The notes: generated by a model not told the origin, from the sequence alone. A stretch of 64,000 nt of DNA from Stichopus chloronotus (GCA_021234535.1 CM037830.1:186001-250000), one strand, 5' to 3'; shown: positions 28,601 through 43,600, counted from the first letter of the stretch. Made by a program: numbers and translations.

Positions 28601-31600
28601 GTAAGTGACCGTGAAATGTTTCAACTAATTGAAATACTCATTGCTAGTATGCTTCTTATTGGCGTGTTAATAGTAGCACACAGTCGATTTGAATGAAAAC
28701 TGTCAACCACTACATTATCATATTTTACAGTTTTTGCCATTATGCTAGAAGAATTTGAAATCATATGGCAGAATTAATCAACAGAAACCCATAATGTTCC
28801 CAAATTGTCTGAATGGTGTAATTAAAAGCCTTATCAAACTTTTGGACATGGCGTTTCGATGTTTTTACTTTTTATCTATGCATGCAATCACTTTAAAGTT
28901 GTGAAATTGTATTTTATCTTTAAAGTCAAAAGGTCACTTGAGGCTGGCATGGGTCAAGGTCCACAGTGCAAGCACAATGACCGAAAAACGGAGTTTGGGC
29001 AACATCCATACTTGACAAATCCAGCAGAAATCGTCAACATAATGACAAGAAAAACAGAATGATTTGAAAGAGATGGTAGACGCAAAGAACACTGAAAGAC
29101 AGATGGTTGACAAATAGGCACTAAAATATGATTGACACAATAATGATGGCTAAAATAGAAATATTGACACAAAGGCAGCTGAACCATGACTAGACAACTC
29201 CCCCAGGACAATATACCTTACACTGAGAGTTAAATTTAGGGTGGGTGGGAAATTGTCCGTGATCCAGCTGAACAAGATGGAACAACATAAAGATGACTGA
29301 CAGAGAGATGGTTCACAAAGAATGATTAACACAAGATGGTTGACACAAAGAATGTTAAAACCAAGACAAAAAGATGACAAAAAGATGATGAACAAACAAA
29401 GGTTGCCAGAGAGATAATTGGCAGAAAGATAGTTGATAGAAACATGGATGAAAGAAAGCTGGATGCCATAAAGCCACATGTCATAAAGACACATGTCATA
29501 AAGACACAAAGCTGGCTGACACATGGAAAATTGAAAGAGTAATGTTTGCATGCAGAGATGGTTAATGCAAAAGATGGTTGAAACACAGATGTTTACAATA
29601 GTCTATGACATCACATTCCAGTGAGTGCTTGATAGATTTCTAACAAAGAAGAGAGGACTCCACACCTGACTGCAAATTTAGAGGGACAAAAATTTAATAC
29701 AGATGGTACACTAGCTACATTCTACCTTGCTGTCAATTACTTCCAGATAGTCAAATTTACCTTCACAATTAAGTCAGACCGTTCATCTTCTAGTCTCTCA
29801 CATTCAGCTTTATGTTTTTCTGCAGCTGCTTGTAACTCTGTAATGCGGGAATCTCTGAAAATTAGGAGAGATAACTTTCAAACAATAACACTAAAATTAA
29901 ACATTATACCCAGTCATCTAAATCAGCTGTCTTGTCTCACTATACACAAACCACATAACGTACAAATAAAGTGTTTGACCATAACGTAATGAGTGATGGC
30001 TGAATTAAGATCCTACACACAATGAAACCCTCTACACACAGAAAGATCCTAAACACAGTAAGATCCTATACACAGTAGGCTTTCACAGTTCCACTGAAAA
30101 TTGGTAGCATCAATGCCATCAGAAACAATACTGGTATAACTGCCATACCTGTAACATGACAGAAAAACTTTTGTTTCTAACACAAGAAAATATCTGAAAC
30201 TAGAGCACCATTGGTGCAGAAGCTCATACCTCAACATCCTGAAGGTACCATTTATGTCTCATTATGTCAAATTATAGGTACCACTGAGTATCATTATACC
30301 AAATCATCAACACTGTACGAGGAAATCTGCACAATTTTCAGAATTTCATAAATTAGAGCCCCATCAGTGCAGAAGTTTGATCTTTGTCAATAAATTAAAG
30401 TTGTGAAAATTTTGATGGGTACTACCAAATAACAATGCTTATAATTAGCATCACTATTCACATCCAATAATTATGAAAACTGTCAATTTTTACTAATTTT
30501 GCTTTATGGTTTGTACTGGCTGTGGGTATGTGAATTGGTACTAATGTGAAAAAGTGAATGGTCACAAGTTTCTAAAACCGAATTAAATCATTAGCTACTC
30601 ACTCGTTAGTGGCAATTTACATGTGACTCATAATGGGGCCCTCTTAGTTGAACATTGATCAGTCACTAAAAACTTGACGGAAAAGTCATATGTTTGTGAA
30701 GATTAACTGAAGTTCATGAAACAACTCAAAGTGCCCCTTTAAAGGGAAACAAGGCATTTGTTTTACAGAAAACAACCATATTTTAAAAACAATGTTTGTG
30801 GATCCAGAATGATTGATTATTCAAACCAGAATGCAGAAATGCATTGTGGTTTCGATGATCTGCTTTAGAGAATTTTTTTCGATTGTTTTTGTCTTACAAA
30901 CATTGTTACTTATTTTGATGTTCCATTGTCGCCAAGTTTTTTATCTTTCTACTAAAATGCTAATTTGTGTTTGATGTGCCCTGCAAGGTGCACAGCTTTT
31001 GTGTACACAACTTGAAGTGTGTGTCTTGGAATTTTCTGTAACCCCTTATCACAGACTATTCCAATTTCATACTTCTAACTATAGCATGTATATTGCAACC
31101 ATCCATTGGGCAATGAAGCACAAGCCATTGTGTGAAGGGTAGAATATGTTTGCAGTTCAGTGGCGTTCTCTCTGATCGACTACCTGAGCAAGCGAGCAGA
31201 TATCAATTGCTTCCTTCACACGGCTTTACTTTTTGCTAAGTATTATCCACCTTTCTAAGTGTACCTGGTATGTTTGGTATACATGTTAGCTGTTAAGTTT
31301 GATACCGTCGGTGTATGTGCCAATGCCATGCTATGTATGCCAGGTACATTGACGCAGTTTATTTACAATGTTTTCACAGTTTGACCCCTGTTGACCTCAA
31401 GTGACCGTTGACCTCCATTAAAATAATAGCGTTCTTGTACTCAATAAGATACACCTACACACTTCATGACATCTGTTCAAGCTTCCCTTCTTGAGATATC
31501 ATGTTTACAAGGTTTTCACAATGTGACCCCTGTTGACCCCAAATGACCTTTGACCTCCACCAAAAACATTAGGGTTCTTCTACTCAATGTGGTACACCTA

Positions 31601-34600
31601 CATACCACATATGAGATCTGTCCAAGCTTCCCTTCTTGAGATATCGTGTTTACAAGATTTTCACAATTTGACCCCTGTTGACCCCAAATGACCTTTGACC
31701 TCCACCAAAAACACTAGGGTTCTTCTACCCAATGTCGTACACCTACATACCAAATATGAGATCTGTCCAAGCTTCCCTTCTTGAGATATCGTGTTTACAA
31801 GATTTTTACAATTTGACCCCTGCACTGACACCACTACTGTCTGCAGTTAATCAAACTCTGACTCACTGTCATCCACCGTATACAGATCGGTAATGGCTGT
31901 ACAACATACGGTAAAGAGCAAACACATGGCTATCTCAATTGTTCAAAGATGCATACCAAATACTCCCTCCAATATTGAATATTTAGCAAAAGGTAAAACA
32001 AATTATTGGTTTTGTACAGTGTGCCTATATTTTATACTCAATGTTTGATATTTTTTACTTTTATGAAGAAAATGATCTTATCAAAGGTTTCCAGAGGGTT
32101 CCGTGCACTTACCATCCTATGTGAAATGTCACTGAGAAGATATAAAGGCTAGGGCTGTGTATGCATACCGATCTGCAGGGTGGCCATTTATCGTTAGTTT
32201 TCAAAAGTTATTTAAACTGTTACCAAATCAAAGTATTGAGCTCATTAGAAAAATAAATCACCATAACATTGATGCATCACAAGAAAAGATCCTTCTTGGA
32301 TATCAAGCTGTTTTTGCAAATATTTAATATTATATATATCTATATATATCTATTTAAATTATGCAACCTGTTTTCTAGTAGGCCTAATGTCCCTGACCTA
32401 AGTCACCAAATTTAGTTCAAGTGTTACGAGAAGCTAACATTAGCTCCAACTTGAGGAACAGCATCAGCTGACATTACCATAATTTTCAACTAGAGCACCA
32501 ATCATACAAAGGCTCATACCTGAGCACCCTGAAGGTAGTGTATACATTACTATCATTACATCATATTATAATCATGGGAATCACTACACAAGTATCACTA
32601 TATTAAATCAACATATTGTACAAGAAAATCTGTAGGACTGCACACATAACATAGAGCACGGACAGTGCAAAAGCTTGAAATTTATCAATAAATTTGTGAT
32701 AAGTTTGATAGGTACTACCGAATGACAATGCTTATATTTAGCATTAATATTCTAGTTTCACCTCCAAATTTATGAAAATTGTCAAATTTGTTTAAATTTC
32801 TCTGCCTAGTTTCAAGTGGTTGCAGGCATACGAATTAAAACTAATGTGGAAAAGTGTCTGCTCAAAAATCTTCCAAAACCCAATCTAAATCCTTAGCATA
32901 TTTAAGTGTTCATTTGTGCATGACACATGAGGGACTGTCTTAGTTTGACCATTGATCTATCACTAGAAACCATATGTAAAGGATACTTGACACAAAGTTG
33001 ACAGGTTTGGAAATGCTAACTGAATCCAATACAAGTCAACGTACCCCTTATATGTCTAGACCTACCTGCATCTCATACATGATTGAGTTTCAGTCAGACA
33101 ATAATCTGACCAATTGCCCCATTACTCTATAATCATTTGATAGAGTCATCATGATAGAGGTATTTGAGATAGTGTATGACAATTCAATGAAGCACTTCAA
33201 CAGAGGGAGAAAAAAAATAGTAGAAAACTTTACTTCATTGATGTAGAGAAGTCCTAACAGATACAAATGTCTTACCCAGAAAGTGAACTGACTTTGCTAT
33301 TCGTTGCCGATATCTCATTTTTTTTCATACACACACAATCACTTACAAACAAAAGCAACCCAGTGGAGAAGGGAAGCGACCATATCAAAATAAAAACATA
33401 ATGCAAGAATGACAACCACATTCTGTATCACTTATGTGTCTATTGTTACAAAGTGCTAACATCAGTGAGTAACCTCATGACAATTGAGGTCATGAATGGA
33501 GGTAATTCACAAGTTGATAGAAAGTTTGTGATGCCAAATTGTGTTTACAACCTGAGATCTGGGACAGTCTTGCCTCCCAAGGGAGTGTTTACTGTGGCTA
33601 AAACAACGAAGGACTTAGTAAATCTCGACAGAAGGTTCCTGACAACAGGGATATTCTCTGAAGGCTTGGAAACAGTGATAAGAACTATGTGAAGTGGTTG
33701 TTTGGCAAAGAAAATGGCATAGAAAATGTTCCACAAATTGAAAGAGAATGAAACCAAAGTCTATCTAGCAGCGAGCTCCGCTATGAAACATAGATCTACA
33801 CTTTGGCAAATTTCAATAGGAAATAAATTTGCATTATTTTCCTAATATGAGTGATTTAACCTCTTCATATGGTCACATTCGGGATATGCAAAACTGTCTA
33901 AGTATCACACGTTGGGTTTTTCAACCCAGGACAGATCTTTCGAATGATAGAATTTATTACATTCATTTCATGTTACATTGAAGTGATGACAAGTCTCCCA
34001 TGGGGCAATTCAAATGACAGACATCAGCTGCTCATCAAGTGCTAACAATGTTGACACTTTGAAGTTCTAACTGAATTCAGTTGTCACACTATGTCCTCTA
34101 TTGGCCCCACAAGACAACTGACCTTCATATAAAAAAGACAGCCATCATCTACTCATTAGGTGCTACCAATGATAAGAGTTTGAGCTTTCAGCAACATTTA
34201 GTTGCTGAGATATCTCCCTTAATAGATTTTCTGACTTTATGCTCTGGTGACCTAAAATGACCTTTGACCTACATGAAAAGCATTAGGGATCATCTACTCA
34301 CAATGGACTACCACTCCCAACGCATCAAGTTTGAAGTTCTAGCACCTTTCCCTTCTTGCGATACCGTGTTTGCATTGTTTTTCAAATAATGTCATCTATT
34401 GACCTCACATGACATTTGGCCTCCAGAGTGTATTTGACTAAGTTCAACCCTAACCCTAATTCTAACCTCAGCAGAGTGTAAATGTTTAAATTGTCTAAGT
34501 GCATAGAAACAGATATACATCGTAGTTTATTTCTAATAACACAATATGTACTAGGGTAATTTTCATAAAGGCACATTAAGAATGAGGGCAATTCTCAACA

Positions 34601-37600
34601 GACTCAATGGAAACAACATGTACAGTATTGGGCAAAGTCTTAAAAATAAATTAATAAACAATAAATATTCAAGGACAATTCTCGAAGTTGACACACAAAA
34701 CTGCATGTTCTACAAATCACAAAGACAAAAACAGCATAGCTAGATTTGAATCTAAATTAACAATTCAAATATCTACAAACTTTACCGATCAACCAATAAT
34801 CTTGTTTGTTCTTCCACTTGTCCTTGTTTCTCTCTTACTTGGGCCTGACTTTCCTCAACTTTCTGCATTTCTTCCTTTACTTGTGTGTGAGCAACGTGGA
34901 GTTGATTCTCTAAGTCTGATGCTTTAAAGTTGCTTTCCTTTACGAATTCTTCCAGCTGTTAAAAACAACAGGTACTTAAAGTAGTAATGTGATCAAAATC
35001 AATCAGCAAATGAACGCAAATACGACCATCACATTTCTATAATTATTGTATATTACCAAACTGACATGCAGATGTTTCAGCAACTAAATGTTACTTTAAA
35101 GTAGCTTGTTTTGTAGCTACAACAGATTTAACTGTGTTCTTTTAGCCAAATTAAAGTGTGTTCAAAATACAGTCAATCTTTAACAACATAGGAATACTAA
35201 GGGTTAACCTTTAAACAGAAGCCCCCACAACAACACTCTAGATATTACTGTTATTTTAGTGTTCATAATGTAATTTGTCAAATTATTAACATACTCCGGA
35301 GACAGTTGTCAGAACTATACCTTGCACTACAGTAGAAAGTTGAATCCAATCGTATGGGAGAGACCCAAGTTAAATCTGTTCAAGCTTGTCATTGTTGATT
35401 ATTGTCTACCTGCTTTATGCACATGGGTCAGGTTTGTACAGATCAGGAGAGGACATTGACACAGTGCAGTTTGGACAAAAGCTAATACCATAGTGAGAAT
35501 AAGATAAACAGAGCTGTTAACATCAACAAATCAAAAAAAGTATTCCAAACAGCAAACAGAGTATTTTAACTGGAAAAAGTATTCTTACAAAATAAGGCAT
35601 GCTGCTTGTAATTCGGGCGAATAGACACTTTTCAAACAAACTTTTCGCTGTCTTTAATTTCTTGTTTTATGATTGACTGAATGTTTTGTGGTAACTTAGA
35701 ATCAAAATGATGTTATTTCATCAAAAAAATGTTGGTAAATAAAGATTTAATGTTTCCATAACATGTAATGTAGACATTCTAAACATACGGAACAATAAAA
35801 GGGAAAAACATATGGCCATATTTTGCTTCGAAACACCGAAAAAATACAGCAAAACCGGGATGGTTGGCAGCCCTGGAAAAACAATCAACTCGAAGGCTTT
35901 GACTTAACTAAAGCCTAACGCTCACACTGGTGCTCGCATGATAATATCACCCAATTGCTACAACACACAAAGTATGGACAAAAATTTGACACCACTGTTT
36001 ACAGAACGTGCTCTAACACAGTAACAACACAGCAAACATCCCTATCATTTTGGTCTGTAATGCACATCTACCATTAATCCAGTCTTGTTTAATGTACCGA
36101 AGACTACGTAATTAATGCTTCTACATTATCTTTGATAGGTAGATACCCATGTATATGAATGCATGTGTGTATGTGTGGGTTTGTTTAGGGCGCAGAACGG
36201 GGACACACACAGGAACTTCGAGCTTGCAACCAGGGTTACCCTGAAAAACGGGGATATCCCCATTTTTTGGATATTTTAACATAATGCAAATTGGGGTATC
36301 AGATATGAACCCTCACCTTTACACGTCAATCCAACTTTTTCCCCAATTACCTATTTTATGGATCTGCACCTGTGTATAGGGGTGTACGTGTGTAAAAAAT
36401 TATACACACAATCCCGTCTCTGGTGTGAATCGAGGATACATGCAAGACTAAATATCAGTAACTGGGAACATCATATGCAAAGTGGGGATATCCCCGTTTA
36501 CATGAGGAAAAGTTCATGTCCCCGATTGGTGTGTGTGTGTGTGTGCGTATGTGGGTGTGTGTGTGTGTGGGTTTGTTTATTTAGGGCGCCGAACGGGGAC
36601 ACACACAGGAACTTCAAGCTTGCAACCGGGGTTACACCGAAAAACAGGGATACCCCCGTTTCTGGATATTTTAACATAATGCAAATTGGGGTATCAGATA
36701 TGCGTCCTCAACTTTATGAGTGAATCTACCTTTTCCCCAATTACCTATTTTATGGATCTATACCTGTGTATAGGGGTGTATATGTGTAAAAGAATATACA
36801 CACAATCCCGTTTCTGGCGTGAATCAGGGATACATGCAAGACTAAATACCACTTACTGGGGACATCATATGCAAAGTGGGGATATCCCCATCTACGTGAG
36901 AAAAAGTTCATGTCCCCGATTAGTGCCCTAAATGGGTATGCGTGTGTGTGTGTGTGTGGGTGTGCAAGGATGTATATATGTATGTATATGTGTATGTATG
37001 TATATATATATATATATACATACATGATAACGAAACCCTGTGAATGTCGCAACCGATGGTTTCTCCCTTTCCGCTCTTTATTCAGCATTCTTCAGCGCAA
37101 ATGAAACAAGAAAAATGCGTTCAAACGTCCACCTATAAAATTTCTAAAAGGCATGCAAATAAGGATAAAGAATCAAAGCAGCCAACACAAAGTTTGAAAA
37201 GTAAAAGATAAAGCTTAAAATCACTGGGTGGATAAGCAGCTACAAACCAGCTGCAAGTGCATAGCATTGAAATTATGATGGGACTAACCCGCAATGAGAA
37301 ATGCCCAACGGTACAGTAGCTAAAAGGGACCTGGAAATGATATCTGACAAAACATTCTACAATATAAACCACCAAAAAGATATACCCTTTAACTGTATCG
37401 TAGAAAACTGATACATATCAATATTTACAGTAGGGTTGGGCGGTATCCTGGTAACCAAGTCACTACCGGTATCCGGAGTATCTGAGCAAATAAATTTCTG
37501 CAATTACTGGTACTTTTGAATACTTCCCAGTGCTGGGGAAAATTTTTGGTGGTGGGAGTACCGGTGCCACCTCCAACAAACCACACAGCGAGTCGCTCAC

Positions 37601-40600
37601 TGTGCCTATGTTCTTCTTGATTTCTCGTCCATTGGGTGTGCGTACAAGAGCAACGAAACGGTCATCTGTTGTCCAGCAATTCTTCACCCTTTCATGTTTC
37701 TGGGTGTCTGTGAGTAGTCTATTGTTCGCTTGTGTGAGGTCATCCTTAATTACTATTGATTCAAAGACTACTTGGAATTCCTCCTTGGATAGAAGCTCTT
37801 ATGTAACAATTGTGGCAATCTCTGCTATCGACTCAGAGTTTTGTTTCTTCAATCTCGTTTCCATGGTTACTTTACGGGTTAGTCACTTCATCAGCAATCA
37901 TGAAATGAACACAGTCAAGACAGTGCTATGCCTTTGGTGGGCTACAAGCTACAATCTTAGACAAAATACCTTGGGACACCCTGCTCCCCCTGTTCAATGT
38001 TGGCTGGAATATTACTGTTCAAAGGGTACATTCACTCCTATAGCGCAACACTGGGAAGGGGCGCAGGTTTTCATGTTATCCTCTCACCTTAAATTCAGCA
38101 TTATATTTGCAAAGTACGGCAAAGTGTACCACAAATTTTGTCCAAGATTGTAGGTTGCAACAATACTCAATAGGGCTAATGTTACACAGCAGGCTCGATG
38201 ACCCACTACAGCAATTTCTCTGTATAACACACTACATGTTAGGCTGTACAATGTGTATATGATAGGATAAGGAAGACTCACAGTCTAAATGTCCAGATAA
38301 TCTGTCAAAGATATCTCAGACTCAAATATTGTCACAAGAAACATGACTAGTGAGTACATACTGTCACTTGCAATGAAGAAATACTCACGTTAGCACATTT
38401 TGCAAGAGCTTGGACACTGAATAGAGTGAAAATAAACGTGAATATAATTGAGCACTCTGCAACTGTGGAACACCCATAGTGTGTGTTTTTTAAACTGACA
38501 ATTGTTAACTTTAACTGCCTCCTATGTCTGTGGCATAACATTTTTAGGATCCTGCTGCTACAGCTATCCAATGTAATCCAAATTCATTCATTACTCAATC
38601 AATGGACTTATAGTGACTGTAATCAGGGTTGCCAAATTTAAGGCGAAATCACGTGAAAAAAAAAAATGCCAATCAAAACTAGCTCCTACTTGAGGAAACT
38701 TGACCCTATATTTTTGTGCAAACACTTGTCAACATTTTCAACACACTGCAATACAATATACATCATTACATATTCAATCTATGTTGCCACAAGTGGAGAC
38801 TAAATTGTAAACCTATTAACATCCCACTGGGGTGACTACCAAATCGGAAAAAAAAATTCTTTGAAATTTCGTGATAAAGCGGGTGTTTTATAGTATTTTC
38901 AATTATACCACCCCCATGCCAAACTTCGTGCACTTTTAATTTTTACCAGCCCACACAGGTAAAAACAAACAAAACTTGCCTATTTTGGCATGAAAAATGC
39001 CAAACTGGCAACCCTGCAATAGGCAGGCAGGCAGACTCAGTGAAAGAAATGATTGCCCGCACTAATCATGCTATGAATTGTGACAAACGGGGTCACTTTT
39101 ACATCACTGAATTGACGACATTAATAATGAAAATTTTATTCACATCAGTGCATAAGCTGGATTGGGAATTACCGCAATTCATGATCATATGCAACATTCC
39201 TGCCTTGCATCTAATTATGAACGAAAGTCCTGCTTGCCACTAGCGTTTTAAACTCATCACTGGCTGTCAAAAATTGTGGGAAGTAAAGTCTACGAATCAA
39301 TCCACAAACTTGTTCACAATATCTTTCATTTCAAGACTGTCAGTCATTTGACACTGAGGTCTTTAGGGAGGGGCATAGACAGCTTGCTCAGCTTGGAACT
39401 GAGGAGTTGATCAACAGGTGAAAATTTCCCGTTGAAATAGTACAGTGACTCACTCATTTCGAACAACAGTACTATACAATGCTCATACAGTTGTGTGTTT
39501 GTACCATGAAAGTTACGTTGTTTGTGTATACAGGTGGCAATGACAGCAAAATTGTTTGTATTTCTGGAGAAAGTACAACAAAACAAGGCCAGTTTTCAAT
39601 GATTTTGTGTGACAAAATAAATGCAATTAACGTACAGTATTCAGACCACCTGACTTAAAAATTTCTACGCAGCAAATGGCGACTAGGTATGTTGACAAAT
39701 GATTGCAGTGGCAAAAAGTTGGTGGCCGATTTAGTTGCTGTATACAGTACTGCACTCAAACCCTGATGAAGCTGCACAAACGAAACTTTTTGCCTCGCTA
39801 TTTGACTTTTTTGTCAATGAACTTACATGAAGACATGAATACAAGTTACTGCATTACTACCACAGTATATAGGGCACAAAACCTGTTGTTTTTATCACGT
39901 TCAACAAGGCACAGAACCTCTTGTTTTTAGCACGTTGAACATGTGGTCAATCCCGGTACTTTGCGTATTCCCAGTACCTATGTGCTGCAAATACCGGTAC
40001 TGATTTTAATGGTACACCCCAAACTATATATATATATATATATACACAGTATATATATATACACAGTATATATATATACACAGTATATATACATACACAG
40101 TATATATACATACACAGTATATATACATACACAGTATATATAGATACACAGTATATATATATACACAGTATATATTTATACACAGTATATATATATACAC
40201 AGTATATATATATACACAGTATATATATATACACAGTATATATATATACACAGTATATATATATACACAGTATATATATATACACAGTATATATATATAC
40301 ACAGTATATATATATACACAGTATATATATATACACAGTATATATATATACACAGTATATATATATACACAGTATATATATATACACAGTATATATATAC
40401 ACAGTATATATATATACACAGTATATATATATACACAGTATATATATATACACAGTATATATATATACACAGTATATATATACACAGTATATATATATAC
40501 ACAGTATATATATATACACAGTATATATATATACACAGTATATATATATACACAGTATATATATACACAGTATATATATATACACAGTATATATATATAC

Positions 40601-43600
40601 ACAGTATATATATATACACAGTATATATATATACACAGTATATATATATACACAGTATATATATATACACAGTATATATATATACACAGTATATATATAC
40701 ACAGTATATATATATACACAGTATATATATATACACAGTATATATATATACACAGTATATATATATACACAGTATATATATATACACAGTATATATATAT
40801 ACAAATTCTTTCCATTCAACAATCAAAAATTCACAGTCGACTATTCTAGAGCAAGTGTCCACTTCCCTAACCCAAACAAATACTCAAAGCTACTTCATCT
40901 TCACAGCCTGAACAAATATGTAGTATTCCTTTTCAAATTTAAGTTTCACAAACAGTGTGTAACAGTCATTCTTGCAATTATGTTCTTACACCTGAAGGAC
41001 CGAAAAGTTGTGTAATTTGTTGCTTAATGTGTACTATGTTGGAACCAAAGGTATTCCCTGTATTTGTTCTATCTTTATTTGTATTTACCAACAATTCAAA
41101 CTTTCAAATATGCATATATACATATAGTTCACACTAAGTACTGACAGAGTGCTCAATGCTAATTTCAGAGCCTATTTGCACAGTAGTATTTATTGCTAAC
41201 AGTGGTTTAGAAATTGGTTTTCACTTTTACCAATTTTTTCCCTTGAACGATACAGATCCAATCCAACGTCTGCAAACGCGACTTTTTGGAATATTTTTAC
41301 AATTCAAGCTTTGCCAAAGTACAAATATTGATCAATCCTCTATTTCTTTAACTACATTTGATATTGATTTGCCATGCAAATGAATCATAGAATTCCAATC
41401 CAAGTTCCGTGAAACTTTTAGAACACATCCACCACACTAATGAAGACTTTCTTACCTTTTCAGATGGAAAATACCCCTCCTGGGACAAATTTTTAATTGC
41501 AACACTTGTTCACTAATTGACACCTCCACCCTTGAAAATTTTCAGCTGCCTGAGCATCAGCAAAAATTTTGCCAATCCTAAGGAGAGTGATAAATATCAG
41601 CCAGGTCGAATGTCTGATCCAATTATCAGTTGACCCCTATCCCAAGTTGTTAGTCTCATTTCCAAGCACTGTGATAATATTCAGAGTTGTACAACCCATA
41701 CATGGTAACATGGTAACAGCAAGAACATTTTAATTACCGTTAAGTGATTACCTTTGCCAATTCAGCTTTAGTTGTTGCCATATTCTGTTCTTGATTTCGC
41801 CGATATTGGTCGAATGCAGTTCCCTGTTCCAGTAACTTCTCCTTGCAAGTCTCCAATTCATTTTCCTTTTCTGTTTTTGAGACACTCAACTATGTAAAAA
41901 GCAGAAGAATGAGGTTGGAATCGACATTAAGAATTTGCAATCAGCAGATGATGAACTTGCTAACTCCTGCAATAATCTCAATCAACTGTCATTCAGGAAT
42001 GCTGCTAGAATTCTCTCATACATTGTGGTGCATTTTAATTGCCTAATAATGCAAACAAAATGAATTCAGTCAGCAAGGTGTTGGCATTTCAAATGCATCC
42101 AACAAATTATGCCTATGGGAAGAGAGAAGCAAGCAGCTTTGAGAATGTGCATAGCAATACATTGGTATTAGCAGCTTAACACTCAGCACCCAGAATATCA
42201 CCTTTGTCCCCAGCATAACAGCTTTAAGGAACTGAACATTACATCTATTCATGCTCCGTTACCAAAACTTGATTGATGTAAGTAGGAGAAACACTGAAGA
42301 TTTGTACAAAGGCCACAATCATTGTAACTTTGTTCCTTTTCCAACTTCTTAGACTACACATATTTTACTGCAAATAAATTGTTTCTGTTAAAGACACCAT
42401 TGAAAGTTAACCAAATTCCCCTTTTATACATTGCACTTTTTATTTTCAGTAGACATGTCAATGTTATTATATCTGTTGCTAACAAATACAAGCATGTTTC
42501 TCTGAATTTGATATAATAGCAACTATTTAGCAAACAACATGTTTGACCTTAAAAGTACACAGTTGATTGGCCATTCAGTACATACACAAAACAAAGCTGA
42601 TGATGATGTGACAAACTTGGAAGTAACAACATAATGCGGGATGGATGTGCCAGTAAATAAATTCCTGCCAAGAAATTCCTGCGCCCAGCAAAAATAGCTT
42701 TTTCTTTTCAAAAAACTTGATTAAAATGCTTCCTAGTGTGATTTGCTGGCAACAAACTACTGCCCAAATTGTAGACCAAACCTTATAGATATTCCTTCAA
42801 ACAGATATCATGTAAAACAAATCCAAATCCAACACACCATACTCAAAGTTTCTTCCATAGAGAGACACCCAAGTTGATCATTGCATAGGCTAGTCAGTTG
42901 TTACATTAGTTGATAGTTGTACTATAGTGATAAAGCATATTCTCGAGCTGCCAATGTGGCAGATAAAGTAATTATTTTAGTTTTTTCCCCAAATTAATGC
43001 AGCAGTTTGCCACAGTCACAGTTAGCTGTGGTAGAACAGCGCAGCTCTCAATAAAAGACTCACGCACAAAAAAAAATAAAACGGAATAACAACTTCACTC
43101 AATTAGCACAAAACCTAACCCCTAGCGCTAAAGGTAATGCTAATCACCATTGTAGATTGCCTAGGATCTTGTTCATGCCAATCATTTTGCCATATGATTG
43201 ACATGAACCAGAGTGTTGTCTTTTGACCTTTGTAATGAATAGACAGCACAAAGGTCAAAAGATGAAATCCATTTCAGCATGACAAAAAATCAATCAGAAA
43301 AAAAACCTGAATATCCCACAAAGATTTCATGTACAGTACTCCAAACTGTATCACATACCTTTCTGAATCTAAATATACGCAATGGCTCCAGAAAACAAAT
43401 TAGAAAAGATCATGTAAAGCCTTTCGAAAATTTGCAGTATCACAACGTGGTGAGATAACTGACCTAGCAACCTCTGTGGATTGTGTATTTTATCGCGTGA
43501 ACAGTGAGCTATTTGAAAATTGCTGGCTACAGATTGTACATTTAAAAAAACATTTAAATGTGTTCTATTGTTTACGGCCCCTTGTGGCTTAAACATTTAC

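Noticed and set aside
37862..37905. CTGATGA ... GAAAC on the minus strand as a hammerhead
   Set aside because: The would-be stem II has a mismatch and four extra bases before GAAAC. No element context supports it.
38383..38416. Small exon-like unit VQALAKCAN with good acceptor and donor on the minus strand
   Set aside because: At 28 nt it would break the reading frame between exons 6 and 7 and has no similarity to EEA1.
39947..40822. Long minus-strand frames of about 230-290 codons made of Tyr, Ile, Val and Cys
   Set aside because: They are a direct translation of the 17-bp TATA-rich minisatellite. All frames are open because the repeat lacks stops.
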